Assembly (NCBI RefSeq): GCF_000003815.2
Contig: NC_049981.1
Coordinates: forward strand, 5,892,949 to 5,956,948
Reading direction: 5' to 3'
Source of the DNA: Branchiostoma floridae
Taxonomy: Eukaryota; Chordata; Leptocardii; Amphioxiformes; Branchiostomatidae
Length of the DNA stretch: 64,000 nucleotides
Below are positions 1 to 10,910 of the stretch, one piece after another. The position numbers and the translations under genes are program-made. The notes beneath the pieces were generated by a model. That model worked only from the letters and a program-made list of their open reading frames with translations, made no database searches and was not told the DNA's origin. Position 1 is the stretch's first letter. The number at the start of each line of letters is the position of its first letter.

Positions 1-378
1 ACTCAGGTTTGAAAGATGTTCAATGACAACGCCCAAATTCACGTGTGTCAGTTTGTTTCCAGACAGGTCTAAAAACTTCAACGCCGGCAGAGAGCGGAGT
101 TCCAACCACTCAATAAATTCGATGTTGTCGTTTCTCAAACTGAGAGAAAGAAGTTTTTGTAGTGGTGGAAAATATGCAAGATGCCCCAAATTGCTGAATG
201 AGACATAGAGGCGGGTTGTATTTGCCGGTAGGCCTTTGGGCAACGCAGTAAGTGGACTCGAGAAGCAATTGATCGTAGATGTATCTAGATTAGAACACCC
301 AGTTGGCAGGGCGTAGCACACCGTGCAAAAAAATAACAAACAAAGAATAATTCTTATGAACTGCCTATATGCTTTCAT
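1..378 (-). CDS. LRR type I membrane protein, N-terminal part (runs off left edge)
   Basis: Open on the minus strand for 126 codons from ATG at 378-376 to the window edge, with no stop. It starts with a signal peptide (MKAYRQFIRIIL, then a hydrophobic run ending CYALPTGC), an LRR N-terminal cysteine cap, and LRRs of the LxxLxLxxNxI type (LLSLSLRNDNIEFIE, LKFLDLSGNKLTHVNL). It matches the complete gene at 3375-4700 almost codon for codon, including the start and the phrase THVNLG, so the two are tandem duplicates. By homology the missing part should hold the LRR C-terminal cap, a transmembrane helix and a cytoplasmic tail. The ligand is unknown; LRR ectodomains of this kind usually bind proteins or microbial products. 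Confidence 0.85.
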   Translation of the reverse strand, partial: MKAYRQFIRIILCLLFFCTVCYALPTGCSNLDTSTINCFSSPLTALPKGLPANTTRLYVSFSNLGHLAYFPPLQKLLSLSLRNDNIEFIEWLELRSLPALKFLDLSGNKLTHVNLGVVIEHLSNLS

Positions 379-1045
379 TGTTGTATGGAAATGTAAAAAT
401 AAACTTTTACAACTTGGGATGACAGGATAGTTTTCTGGTTTGGGTTGTCGAATACGAATTTGAATGTGCAGGGACCGTTGTATGGAAACCTAAGGTAACT
501 AACATTTACAACCTGGATAGGCAGGATAGTTTTCTGCTTTAGATTGTGGACAAAAAAAATGAATGTGCAGGGATCAAATCAGTAGAAGACAACGGCACTG
601 TGACCTTGAAAAAGACAGTCAACTATTTCCTCACTATAGGCAGTGGAACATAAGTACTTAGCTTTAAGTTGAGACGCCCTCCCGTATTGTATGTAAATCC
701 GAAGGTCCTGATTGATGAAGCCACAGAAAAGTTGACCTGATGTGCCTCTGATGATTTTGAATGCTGCTGTCTCCTTTCCATAAAAAAGTACAATCTTTGC
801 ATTCAATTTTCAGATAGAGAGGCATCTAATAACTGAACCTTACAGAATGTCCATCATTTTCGTGACTTCCTGGCTTGTAAGAGAAGATATAGGGAAATAT
901 ATGATTATTCACATGTGGAAAGAAATGCGCACGTATTTTGAAATATTGATTTATTTACGGCCTCGATATTTTCTCGGGGTATCTTAGCACATTTTAGACG
1001 TTACGAACAATACAGAATCGAATGGAAACAAAGTTGTCACAAACA
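379..1045. other. 5' flank of LRR gene 1, shared with LRR gene 2
   Basis: No gene is seen. The stretch aligns with the upstream side of the second LRR gene. The blocks near 660-830 and 880-1040 match 4860-4990 and 6790-7045, including the shared phrase GGCCTCGATATTTTCTCG. The duplication unit therefore included several hundred bases upstream of the start codon, probably with the promoter. In the gene 2 copy the same flank is split by a 1.8-kb transposon, so this copy serves as the empty site. Confidence 0.6.
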
Positions 1046-3374
1046 CCCATAAGTTTTGTATACATCTTTTTATGTAAGTATATTAAGTTAACAATTTAAC
1101 AATTTTCAAGATAGGAAAATGTCACTGAATACGAACTGGATACAATGACCCTTACATCGCGTAAAGAATGCTAACTGCTTCTTCAAATCAACTGAATTTG
1201 CTGAATATAGGTAGGTAACGCCGTAATTTTGAGCTCTCTTCCCTAACGTAATACGAGAAAAAAAAAGTTTGGGAAGAAAAACTTGCGCGGATGCTTGACA
1301 ATGTGTTCGAAGCATTACAAAGTAGGCCAACGCTTCAGACTACCTGACCCCATTTCATGTCTTTTTTCTCTTGATGACACGTGTCTGTGTAGTATGTTAG
1401 TTACGTCAGAGCGACTAAATGATATTGTCTAGAGACACAGATATTTGATAACTGTTTGGGGCGCATTTTACTTTCGAACTATTAATTGCAAGGGGCGGAT
1501 ATTTTGTTGGTTGCTGCAGTACCATATCCCTTCGTCTTTCTCTCTTTATAAATGGCGTGACTTTCACAGTGGACTGTGTTTTCTTTGATGACCTGATAAA
1601 AGTTATCAACCAAATAATAGAGAGCTGACTGTGTGATAGTAGCCCACAAATGTGAATTGCCCAAACACTGACAATAATTTCACTTCCACTTTATTTGTTT
1701 AACCTTAAAAACATGTCGTTTTTAGGTAAGCATCAGCAAAAATTACATAACATACACATAAGTAAGTAATTATTGAATCCTTACTTTTTTTTTCTAGCAA
1801 CATATAAAGAGGTGTCATTAATGCACCGAGAGACAACAAAATAATACATCCATTTATACACAATATTTACAATTTTGTGATACATGTGTCTTTAGTCCAA
1901 TGTTATAGATACTCCCGTGACGAGTAGTCGTTTTATACCTGTAACAAGTAATTGTAAGATGAATTCAAAGATTAAGAGATGAAATCTAATCTCTATATTA
2001 TCACATCGAATCCTTTATAATGTCACAATTCAGAAAGGAGAAACAAATGCACAAAACAAAAAAGCATCTACGGCAAAAATAAAATTATGAATTAAAACTA
2101 TTACATTCCGTGTGCATCCTCTCCATAAAGCATAATGTTTCTATTTTTGTAATTCCAACTAAACGTTGCTACTTTATAATGTTAGTTAAATGTTGCTATT
2201 TATCGAACTAGAGTTAGTGCATTCGATCTATAAATGCATCAATTTTACAATCATCATAATTAGATCACTAACAGATTCAATTGAATAATTTTAAAGTTAC
2301 AAAACAGTATTTGTAATAAGCTGAATTATTTTGAATAAAATTCAAGTAACGGCATTTACATATTTTTCAAAAAGTTTAATAATTTCAACTTCAAATTTTG
2401 AATCTACCTTAAAGACATTTGAAGATATTTAGAAAACATTTTGAAATTGACATTAAAAACTCTCAATAACTATGATTTGCAAACATACATATGTTCTGAT
2501 TTTAGAAATATTGACAGAATGCTTAGTTCACATATAGCCAACATAAACATAATTCTTTGCAACTATTTATTATTTTGGTATGGTATTGTCATGCATTGTA
2601 TTGATGCATGACATCCATCCATACGTTGCATGAATGTGTACATTACTTTCTTTAAAGGCTACTCAGCAATTTACATAATGTGGCAGAAACTAATTAATAC
2701 ATTAAAAATGCTGTTACTTTTCTATTTAAACTAATCATGAATATTTCCAAAATTTCATGAACTGGGAATGTGTTTGGAAAGAAGAAATATAATTCAAATT
2801 ATACTTAAACCATCATCCACTTAGAGATATCATTTGAAGTAATTGCAAACAAATTTGTAGATAATTATAATGGACACATTTGCTCTAGCGTAGCATGGAC
2901 TAAATGATAAGGAGTTGCTAAATATATAACAGCACCATTCCAAAGCAGGGTACAACCATCCGACCTACGTTGATCAAGAGTACAACAATATAACACACGA
3001 ACTTTTGTTTCGTTCTGAAATATTCAAAAGTTACCTATTGTGACTTTAAGTTAATAAAGGTGATAACTATGTCAATTTAGTGAGGAAAAAATGAAGTTCT
3101 TCATATTCGTATTTTCAAATGGCCTCCTTCACAATTTTTTCTCGGTCCGTAATACTATTTGTACACCCCAATACAGTTCCCAAGATGGCCATGAACAGAA
3201 CGTCAAATTGGCCTTGCTAGTCGGAACTCTTTAGGAACCAAATTCGTCACTACCAATTTTAAGCGAGGAAACTCCGGGATGCAATGTTCAGAATCTTGCG
3301 GACTTCATGGAGGAGGGGAAACAGATGGAAGGGCAAAGCTGGGGGCATTAGCGTTGCTTCAAAGCGCTTTTCCC
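1046..3374. other. AT-rich intergenic region
   Basis: Between LRR genes 1 and 2. I see no coding pattern, RNA gene or clear transposon ends. Composition is strongly AT-rich, with no frame showing conserved domains. It must contain the 3' UTR of the minus-strand LRR gene 2 near 3300-3374. Confidence 0.5.
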
Positions 3375-4700
3375 TTAGTTTTGTGATCCAGTATATAAAG
3401 AGTTCACAATTGGTGGTATCAGTTGACTCGGATTTCTATGTTGCAGTGTTCCTACATTTGGGTTTACGTAGTATGCGGTGTTTTGTATGGGTGACACTAT
3501 GTGGCCAAAAATTGTATCCATCTGATTCAGGTCTTGTTGGATACCAGCGTTACAGACCGGGAAGAGGGTGTTGTTCTGGACATATCCGGTAGGTCTGAGA
3601 TGATGCATCATGATGTTGTTTTGGGCAACAGGATCGCTATTAGCTCTGAGCGCCACGATACTCTTGACTATCATAACAACAATGAAAACGAATCCCAGAA
3701 GACTTGCAACAGAGATAATAATGATTTGTAAAATCCCAAGCTTGGTTGCACTGTCAGACAGTGCGATTTTTGTCAACTTTGTCGTAGAGATAGAATAAAA
3801 AATACCAGTATCGGTCGTATTTTGTCCACGTACAGTTTCTGAAGAGGTAAGGGTCGAGTGTGTGATTGTTTGGGTCGTTAATGCATTTTCATCATCTGTA
3901 CCGTCTTTAGACAATGTTCGTATTCCTTGATCCGTCGCATCAACAGCATAAAATGACCGATTCGTTGATGCCTTAGTCTGAAAAGGAGCTTGAGTCCATA
4001 TTGCTGTCGTGCCAGGCCGTGTTGTCGTGCAGGAAGTCAGGTTTACATCAGCTAAGGACACTCCTTCCATGTGTTTTGGGCTCGCACATAGCAGTGTATC
4101 GTTCATAAAAGGAAGGTACCCAAGACCGCATGCCTCACACTCAAGACAGCAACGCGAAAATCTTCCCGTGCATTTTTCCAAACAGGTGATCTTTCTGATT
4201 AACCACAACAAGCCACAGTCACAGTCCAAAGGGTTATCGTCGATGAGTAAGGTATCTAAAAAGGGGAGCGCCAACTCTTTTTCCGAGACGTTTGCTAGTC
4301 TGTTACTCGTCAGATCCACCAAACACAGGTTTGGAAGATGTTGAATAACAAGCCCCAAATTAACGTGTGTCAGTTTGTTCCAAGCTAGGTGTAGATACCT
4401 CAACCCTGGCATAGAGCGGAGTTCCAGCCACTCAATAGATTCGATTTCGTTGTGTCTCAAGCTGAGTGAAACGAGTTGTTTTAGTGGTGGAAAATAAACA
4501 ATATGTCTCAGAATGCTGTAAGAGACATGGAATTGGGTTGTTTGCGCTGGCAGTCCTTTGGGCAGCGCAGTAAATTGACCTGAATAGCAATTTATCGTAG
4601 ATGCCCCTGAACTAGTACAACCGGTTGGTATGGCATATCCCCTCGTGCAGAAAAATAGAGAACACGAAATGATTTGTATAAACAGCCAGTACGCTTTCAT
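3375..4700 (-). CDS. LRR type I membrane protein with NxxY-bearing tail
   Basis: Complete single-exon reading frame of 441 residues. The frame is open upstream to 4835, but the ATG at 4700 is preferred because it begins a clean signal peptide (MKAYWLFIQIISCSLFFC) and matches the start of the neighbouring paralogue. Order: signal peptide, LRRNT (PTGC...INC), about four LRRs, an LRRCT cap with the CDCGLLWLI signature and extra CC/C cysteines, a Thr/Ser-rich stalk, a transmembrane helix at about residues 325-350 (GILQIIIISVASLLGFVF), and a tail of about 90 residues. The tail carries SPIQNTAYY and PPIVNSLY, motifs repeated more often in the third gene. NxxY motifs are known PTB-domain or endocytic signals; use here is inferred. 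No enzymatic domain is visible. Confidence 0.85.
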   Translation of the reverse strand: MKAYWLFIQIISCSLFFCTRGYAIPTGCTSSGASTINCYSGQFTALPKGLPAQTTQFHVSYSILRHIVYFPPLKQLVSLSLRHNEIESIEWLELRSMPGLRYLHLAWNKLTHVNLGLVIQHLPNLCLVDLTSNRLANVSEKELALPFLDTLLIDDNPLDCDCGLLWLIRKITCLEKCTGRFSRCCLECEACGLGYLPFMNDTLLCASPKHMEGVSLADVNLTSCTTTRPGTTAIWTQAPFQTKASTNRSFYAVDATDQGIRTLSKDGTDDENALTTQTITHSTLTSSETVRGQNTTDTGIFYSISTTKLTKIALSDSATKLGILQIIIISVASLLGFVFIVVMIVKSIVALRANSDPVAQNNIMMHHLRPTGYVQNNTLFPVCNAGIQQDLNQMDTIFGHIVSPIQNTAYYVNPNVGTLQHRNPSQLIPPIVNSLYTGSQN

Positions 4701-4991
4701 TTTTGTATGAAAAACGGTAACCTGCATTGACAACCTGGGAATGTAATTTTCTTGTCGAGGCGGAATCTTTATGTTAAGGGACAGGAACAATGACGCTATG
4801 CCATTGTGCAAGATAGTGCACACGTATTTCCACACGTATATACAGCTGTAAATGAGTACCTAGCTTTGGGTAGGGACGTTCTCTCGCATTGGACGTAGAG
4901 CTTGAGGTCTCGTAATGGATGGAAGCCGCAACGCAAGATTAAACCCTGCTGTCTTGTCTGCTTGTCTTCAATGCTTCTGTCTCTTTTCTAT

Positions 4992-6786
4992 TAGTCTCTA
5001 CCAGACTCCGGATCGCTGGAAAATCGTAGAAATGGAACAAATAGAGAGGAATATAACCGGCCAGGGAACAGCTCGCGACCCTAGGAGTCTGTCGACTTTC
5101 GGTTTGATGAAAGGCCATAAAACTAATCCGCTCATTTTCTGCACAAAGACAGTAGCTTCGGAGTTCAGATTATTTAAGCCATAAATCAATTAACGCGCCG
5201 TGGGGCGCGTCTCTCAGCGTCCGGCAAACGCGGCCTATTTCTATTAGCCTTTTTCGGTACAAACATCCTTGATTTTATAACGATAACTTACATCTAGCGG
5301 TTTTAACGACCACTAAATTTTCATCGTGGCTACTTTTTGATTACGCGAATCCACCCCCTCCCTCTTGATGCGGCACTGTTTACTGGTGTCAAGTCATGTT
5401 TATACTAGTACGTTCACAATCATGCACCATTTTGTAACCGAAACATGCGCACATAACACTAGTAATTCACACAGGAATAAAAAGTGTGTCGTTCTTCAAG
5501 AAATAAACATTTGTTTATACGGAAAATTTGTCGTAATTTTTTTACAAACGCAAGGGTATGAAAGCATGGGTATGAAAGCATGGCGTGTTATCATACGCAA
5601 ACAAATTCGTTACGAGCTGAACTTCGCTGCGTATTTACACAATTGTATTTATCAATACTATTTCACACTACACTTTCAAAGTTTCTCCATACAATTTACA
5701 GAATGCTTACGATATTCACGTTTTGCTAAGAGGTTACATAAATCTCCAGAAAATGCCAGTGTGCAGACAACAGCAGCAGAAATGGCGTCACACAAATTGT
5801 TAAAAAAAGAGCAACTACGAAAAAAATGCGTTTTAAACCTACAAATTTCTAGCTAGAATTATTCTAATTCATAGCGTCGAAAGTGTAATATGTAAGTGAG
5901 CTTTTTACTTATGTAAAAAAAATATATAATTAATAATTCGGAATCAAACCGACAGATTTCTCCCGCCAGCCGAGCGCACAAACAAAACAAAGAAAATGGC
6001 GCCGCCGTGTGGTTCTTACAAAGTCCGGTAACACCGTATCGAAGTCACCAAGTTTCTGGGGCCTGCCGATGTTTTTGTGTGGGAAGTTTGCGATCTCTTT
6101 CGTTTCGAGGCGGGTGGCTTCTTTCTGGGACGCCTTCTTGATCGATCACGTGGCCGATTCGCTGACGTCCTCCCGAGTTCTTCGCTGCTAAACCTCAATG
6201 CCGAGTTTGGTCCTGACTTCTGAACCATAGTCTGTGGTGGTTATCGCTATGTTTTCTCTTGTCGCTCGCCACTCGCATGTTTTTTCTAGATCTCCATTTC
6301 GTGACAGCAGTATCGAGTGGGCTGTTGTTGTTGTGTTGGCAGCCTCGGCCTTTAGCTGGCCGCAGACCGGCTAGAGTCGGCGGCCGTCAAGCGTACGGTA
6401 CTCGTCGTGTCAATAAAGTTTTGACTAATTATTCAGAACAACATGATGAACCGCGCTCATGCGTGTCTGTTATTTCTATTCATGTACTTTTTTTTCGGAA
6501 TTTAAGCCTGTAAACTGCCGAGTATTAATTTTAGAGGAAGGTCACATGTGACAGGCTCGCCTCGCTTGGACCGTCACGGGCGAGTCGGAAAGCAATAAAA
6601 GCCGTTATTTAGCCACTTCGCACCTATTGGATAGCGATTAGTGGACATCAAACAAGACACCGGGATTCCACAGACTCCGTGGATCGCGTGCTGTTCCCTG
6701 GCCGGTTATATTCCTCTGGCCGGCTTAAACCTCTATTTGTTCCATTTCTACGATTTTTCCAGCGATCCGGAGTCTGGTAGAGACTA
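4992..6786. mobile_element. Mutator-like (MULE-type) non-autonomous DNA transposon
   Basis: The ends are perfect inverted repeats beginning TAGTCTCTACCAGACTCCGG; similarity extends for about 100-115 bp (left arm 4992-5092, right arm 6671-6786, differing mainly by a 17-base indel). A perfect 9-bp target duplication CTTTTCTAT flanks the element (4983-4991 and 6787-6795). Long TIRs plus a 9-bp duplication are typical of the Mutator superfamily. The paralogous flank of LRR gene 1 (about 760-800) lacks it, confirming insertion. I see no transposase; the largest internal frame (5365-5856, plus) resembles nothing I recognise. The CpG-rich block 5950-6260 differs in composition and may be captured host sequence. 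Confidence 0.85.
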
Positions 6787-6795
6787 CTTTTCTAT

Positions 6796-7365
6796 AACAA
6801 CGTTCAATCCTTGCATTCAACTCTTACGGAGAAAGTAAAACACATTAAAGCAAAAAGATTGCTACGTGCCTTCCTGGTAGAAAGATACAAGATAGAATGA
6901 ATCATATGACTATTCATATGTTGAGACCAATTTGCACGTGTTTTGAAATATTCATATTTCAGTGGCCTCGATATTTTCTCGTGTTGTCCTTGTAATGATT
7001 AGACGTTACACAGTGTCAAAACAGACAAAGTTGTAACAAACCAATGACCCATGATATTGCAGTACGGCATTTTGAAAATGTTAAACACGTACGCAATCTT
7101 AGACTAAGATGATTAGTTGAGTTTCGTACGAAACCTACTCGTAGGTTTCGCTACACTGATTGGCTGGTAGTACAAAGGTCAGTAAACGGGACTACATAGA
7201 AGACATTTAAGAAAATATGAATATCCAATCTTCCCGGAAGGCAAAAATGAAAATGAAAATTTCGATTTTTCAATATACGGAACATACGCCTTATACGAAA
7301 CATTATTAGACAGCACTTACATTACATTGAAAGAAAAGTCTGTATATGTCGAATTCTAAGTATTG
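6796..7365. other. Duplicated LRR-gene flank and downstream side of LRR gene 3
   Basis: The first 250 bases continue the flank shared with LRR gene 1. The rest should hold the 3' UTR of the minus-strand gene ending at 7366. A short perfect palindrome-like stretch lies at about 7117-7152 (two facing copies of GAAACCTAC/GTAGGTTTC). No gene seen. Confidence 0.5.
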
Positions 7366-8904
7366 TTAATTGCATTCACCATATGCGGTGTTCTCTATTG
7401 GCGGTATAATTTGAGTCAGAGAGTTTGTCGAGGTTCCCATTTGGAGAGCCCCTACCCCTGCGTTTCTGTGGTAAGCGGCGTTTTGAATCGGTGGTATGAC
7501 CTGTGACAGGTCTACGTTGGTCGTATTTGACTGTTTGTGATTCTTTCCTATCGGTGGATCAATGGTAGTCAGTGTGCTGAATTGGTGATTTAATTTTAGC
7601 TGTGGTTCCTTAGCATTGCTGCATTCACCATATGCGGTGTTTTCTATCGGCGGGATCATTTGAGTCAGAGATATGTTTGTTGACGTTTCCGTTTGTGGGA
7701 CCCATGCCCCTTGGTTTCTGTGGTAGGCGCTATTCTGAATCGGTGGTACGACCTGTGACAAGTCTATGTTGGTCGTATTTGACTGATTTATTACCCCCAG
7801 GTCACGAATTGTAAGGTTAGAAGCGTTTTGAATAGGACGGTTGACAAAATTCATTGGTATGGTATTAGGGGCATCATTATGATAATCGTTTTCGGAACTG
7901 CGAGATCTAATTGCTAAAGTGATTTTTCTTGAGAAATGAAAGATGAAGATTACAGATAAAAGAGCGCAAATGGCAATAATCACGATTTGAAGAACCCTGA
8001 CATTTAGATCTATGTTTTTCGGTGGAAAAGTTGATTTGTATGTTGTATCAAACGATACCTTTGTTAGTGTTACCGACAAATTTGTACTATAGACACTACT
8101 AACTGAAGAAGATGTTGTGATTTTGTTTTTCTGACTGTATTCAGTAGAAGACGAACGCATTGTTTGTTGCACAAAATTTGTAGGGATATGTGTTTTTGCC
8201 TGACACGTCATCTGAGTTTTAACATCTTGTAAAGACACTCCCTCCATTTTTCTCGGACTGGCACACACAAGGGTGTCAAGTCTAAACTTGGTCAATATAA
8301 GGCAGACTTCACACTTAATGCAACATGATGTAAATGTTTCTGTACATTCATAGAGGCACTTGACACTGTCTATCATCCAAAGCATGGAACAGTCACATCT
8401 GAAAGGATTGTTGTTCAGATTTGCTTGAGTAAGGATGGGGAGTCCTAACTCGCTTTTAGAGAACGATGCCAGTCTGTTGTTCGAAAGGCTGACATATTTG
8501 AGTTTCGACAGATACGGTGTAACCACACCCAAGTTCACGTGTGTGATTCTGTTAAACGACAAGTCTAGATTCTCTAGAGCTGGTAAATTTCGTAGAGAAA
8601 TCCAAGACACAGTCTCGACACGATTCAATGTCACCTTTAGCCAAGTAAGTTGACTTAACGACGGAATGTTTTTAAGATGACTTATGCTATTGTACGAGAC
8701 ATCCAGGCGGGATACTTCTGTAGGTAAGTCTAAAGGTATTTCCTGTAATCTTACATGACGAAACGTGCAGTCTATAGATGAATCGGGTTTTCTAGTGCAT
8801 CCACTTTGAAGGATTCCAACACAAACTGTGTCCGAAAACAGGACAATGAATAGCACACCGTACCAGCAGCTCTTTTCTGCTTGTATATGAAAAGACTGGC
8901 GCAT
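7366..8904 (-). CDS. LRR type I membrane protein with four-fold PPIxNxAY tail repeat
   Basis: Single-exon frame of 512 residues. The frame is open to 8979, but ATG at 8904 (MRQSFHIQAEK, then a hydrophobic signal) puts the signal peptide at the N-terminus. Order: signal peptide, LRRNT (SGC...IDC), LRRs (LTWLKVTLNRVETVSW, LENLDLSFNRITHVNLG), LRRCT (CDCSMLWMI), Thr/Ser stalk, transmembrane helix (VLQIVIIAICALLSVIFIF), and a tail of about 180 residues. The tail is longer than in gene 2 and holds four copies of PPI(Q/E)N(S/T/A)AY in an alternating A-B-A-B arrangement: (V/I)DLSQV(V/I)PPIQN, then SLTQ(M/I)IPPIEN. Alternation suggests internal duplication of a two-motif unit. Likely a surface receptor; the NxxY motifs suggest PTB-adaptor or endocytic coupling (inference). 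Confidence 0.87.
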   Translation of the reverse strand: MRQSFHIQAEKSCWYGVLFIVLFSDTVCVGILQSGCTRKPDSSIDCTFRHVRLQEIPLDLPTEVSRLDVSYNSISHLKNIPSLSQLTWLKVTLNRVETVSWISLRNLPALENLDLSFNRITHVNLGVVTPYLSKLKYVSLSNNRLASFSKSELGLPILTQANLNNNPFRCDCSMLWMIDSVKCLYECTETFTSCCIKCEVCLILTKFRLDTLVCASPRKMEGVSLQDVKTQMTCQAKTHIPTNFVQQTMRSSSTEYSQKNKITTSSSVSSVYSTNLSVTLTKVSFDTTYKSTFPPKNIDLNVRVLQIVIIAICALLSVIFIFHFSRKITLAIRSRSSENDYHNDAPNTIPMNFVNRPIQNASNLTIRDLGVINQSNTTNIDLSQVVPPIQNSAYHRNQGAWVPQTETSTNISLTQMIPPIENTAYGECSNAKEPQLKLNHQFSTLTTIDPPIGKNHKQSNTTNVDLSQVIPPIQNAAYHRNAGVGALQMGTSTNSLTQIIPPIENTAYGECN

Positions 8905-9097
8905 GGTAGAACAGATGTCGCAAACTGCAAAAAAATGTGTACATTCAGCCAAAAAAATATATGACCTTTCCTCTTGCAATCTAATCTAAGTAATGAACCC
9001 ATCAAGTAAGTTTCATGTTGTGACGAATGTTTGTGTTGCATAGACCAAAATAGCAGTGAACAGTACAAGCTACAAATATCCTATCATACATTAGTTC

Positions 9098-9330
9098 AGC
9101 GGGGGGGGGGGGGGTACTTTTGAGGCCTGCGTCAAGTTTTGTGTGACATAAACGTAAACGACAGAACGGTATACGATAGAGCAACCAAGTTAAATAATTT
9201 TTTCTACAATTTACAAGCAACAGTTTCACAATTTTTTGGAAAATTTTCTGTTTTTCATGTCACCATGGCAACCGTTTGTTGACAGTTATTTTTGACAAAG
9301 ATCGTTAATTTTGGTTTTAAAAAAGGCAAT
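9098..9330. mobile_element. Fragment of TTAA MITE family 1
   Basis: Begins in a run of G and continues TACTTTTGAGGCCTGCG. It aligns with the 5' part of the intact element at 17275-18219 (shared CATGGCAACCGTTTGTTGACAG and the AGAGC(A/C)ACCAA segment). Only one end remains. It lies immediately upstream of LRR gene 3. Confidence 0.6.
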
Positions 9331-9339
9331 TTTTACGTT

Positions 9340-9490
9340 TACTTTTACAAAACGTAAAAGTGTGACTGAGAAGACAACAAAACACACAAGTAAAAGATTC
9401 GTTTCTTTTCTAAAGAATCACTGAGCGATCTGTCAAAATTTAGGTCGCAGAGAGAGAGCGCTTTCCTAGTGGGAAGGAGGTTTTAATACG
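9340..9490. mobile_element. Solo end of the CCTAGTGG/GCGCTCTC transposon family
   Basis: Shares GTGACTGAGAAGACAACAAA, the GGTCGCAGAGAGAG block and a terminal CCTAGTGG(G/A)AAGG(A/G)GG with the copy at 50150-50290, and the terminal motif with the full element at 24771-25971. Only one end is present. Confidence 0.55.
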
Positions 9491-10026
9491 ATCCCTATTC
9501 TTTTTCACAAGAGTGTTTGGTCGAATAAACAACAAAGCTGCACTTTCAAACCATTTCGAAGAAATACAGTACAGACTATTTTTTGCTTTTTCATCATACG
9601 ATTAACTGAATAAACGACTTACCATGCGTTGCCTAAAGACCAGAGGGAAGAAACTGAGATTGCCGGACCGAAAATGATGAAACGTTAACTGAAAGATTGA
9701 AGACTGAAAAATGTACTCTGGTAACCTCCGTGGTCTAAATAAAGGTCTACGAGGAACGTGTATCCTTGATAACCCCACGTTTCTGATATGCCGTTGTTTT
9801 CAAGGAAATGATTTTTTAAACATACGAAACCAACATTTGTAGGTCACGGCCTGAATCAATTTAGCAAGCAGCATTTCGTAAAAAAAACGTATGTTTTATT
9901 TGCAATCATGGCAAAACATTTCTGAAACACGGGGAACTTCAGTATTCAATTCTTTTTCGTAAAAACGTATCAATGATTGAACGCTTTACTTATTTTTGTC
10001 ATAGTCACTATGTACAGGTGAACTCT
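9491..10026. other. Intergenic, no gene seen
   Basis: AT-rich sequence between the LRR cluster and the giant gene. I see no domains, RNA genes or paired transposon ends here. Confidence 0.4.
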
Positions 10027-10247
10027 TACTGCACTTGCGTCAAGCTTGCGTCACTGTGGGGTTCAAAAGATACTCAACGCTTTTCAGAAATAAAGAACGG
10101 ATTTTCTTACTTTTTGTGTCTTCTAAGTCATCCTTACCCGTATTACGCAATATCTAAATCATCAAATTTTTGAGAAAATAACACAGCAGTGACGCAGTGA
10201 ACGAACCCCGCAGTGACGCAAACATGACGCAGGAGCAGTGCAACTTA
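10027..10247. mobile_element. Small inverted-repeat element (about 220 bp)
   Basis: Left arm CTTGCGTCAAGCTTGCGTCACT...GGGGTTC near 10033-10065 pairs with the right arm near 10201-10245, which on the minus strand reads CTGCGTCATGTTTGCGTCACT...GGGGTTC. Repeated GCGTCA motifs at both ends suggest a MITE. The interior (TCAACGCTTTTCAGAAATAAAGAAC) recurs near 23483 and 24963. Confidence 0.5.
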
Positions 10248-10804
10248 ATCGATAACACATAATGTACACTGCAGATGTACCCTGCTCTGACGTTACTCTG
10301 CATGGTAAATGTTGCAAGACAATTGAAACATTATGACACCTACTCAGCATTACATCATAGAAACGCTTTTACGTCTTATTTGTGCCGTCATATTACGTTT
10401 TGATAGGATCACATTTTATAAAACATTTGAATATTATGTATACATCATTCTAAATCTTGTAAAATTGGAGGGTATACACTCTGAAACCTCATGTATTTGT
10501 TGCTTTATTCATTCACAAAGCTTATTGTTTTTGTCAAGTTACATCCATTTATTTTTCCGTTGTACAAGTTTATATAAGTGTCACAGACTGAGCTCACCGC
10601 CACTTCGTCTCTGTCCTTTTATTTGTATCTTCTCATTCCTTACACCGGTTGCTATGATATAATCTACCGGAAAGACCAGTCCTTGTCTCTTTACAATCAC
10701 AATATCCCTGCGGCGCTAGTGTTAGCGGGTGAGGTCTCCCTAATGCAGGCTTATACCTGCTGTATACGCATGATTACACCCATCCATAGTCCACTCCGAC
10801 AAAC
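10248..10804. other. Upstream region of the giant gene
   Basis: Should hold the promoter and 5' UTR of the gene starting at 10805. No convincing core-promoter element or CpG island could be fixed by eye. A further non-coding 5' exon cannot be excluded. Confidence 0.35.
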
Positions 10805-10910
10805 ATGTCGGCTGTGAAGACGAGTCTTCTCGTCTGGATTACAGTTTGGTGTCTTGTGAGCTGCGTTTACGGTCGACACGAACCACATTCGGGATTCAGA
10901 TTATCTGGTG
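10805..10910 (+). CDS. Exon 1: start codon and signal peptide
   Basis: ATG at 10805 begins [18 protein letters not shown], a textbook signal peptide with likely cleavage after VYG (residue 23). The exon ends at GTG|GTAAGT in phase 1, matching exon 2. Intron 1 (10911-13679, 2.8 kb) holds a MITE, microsatellites and an interspersed repeat. Confidence 0.8.

Noticed and set aside
5365-5856. 163-codon frame inside the MULE
   Set aside because: No domain, no transposase motif and AT-driven composition; not supported as a gene.
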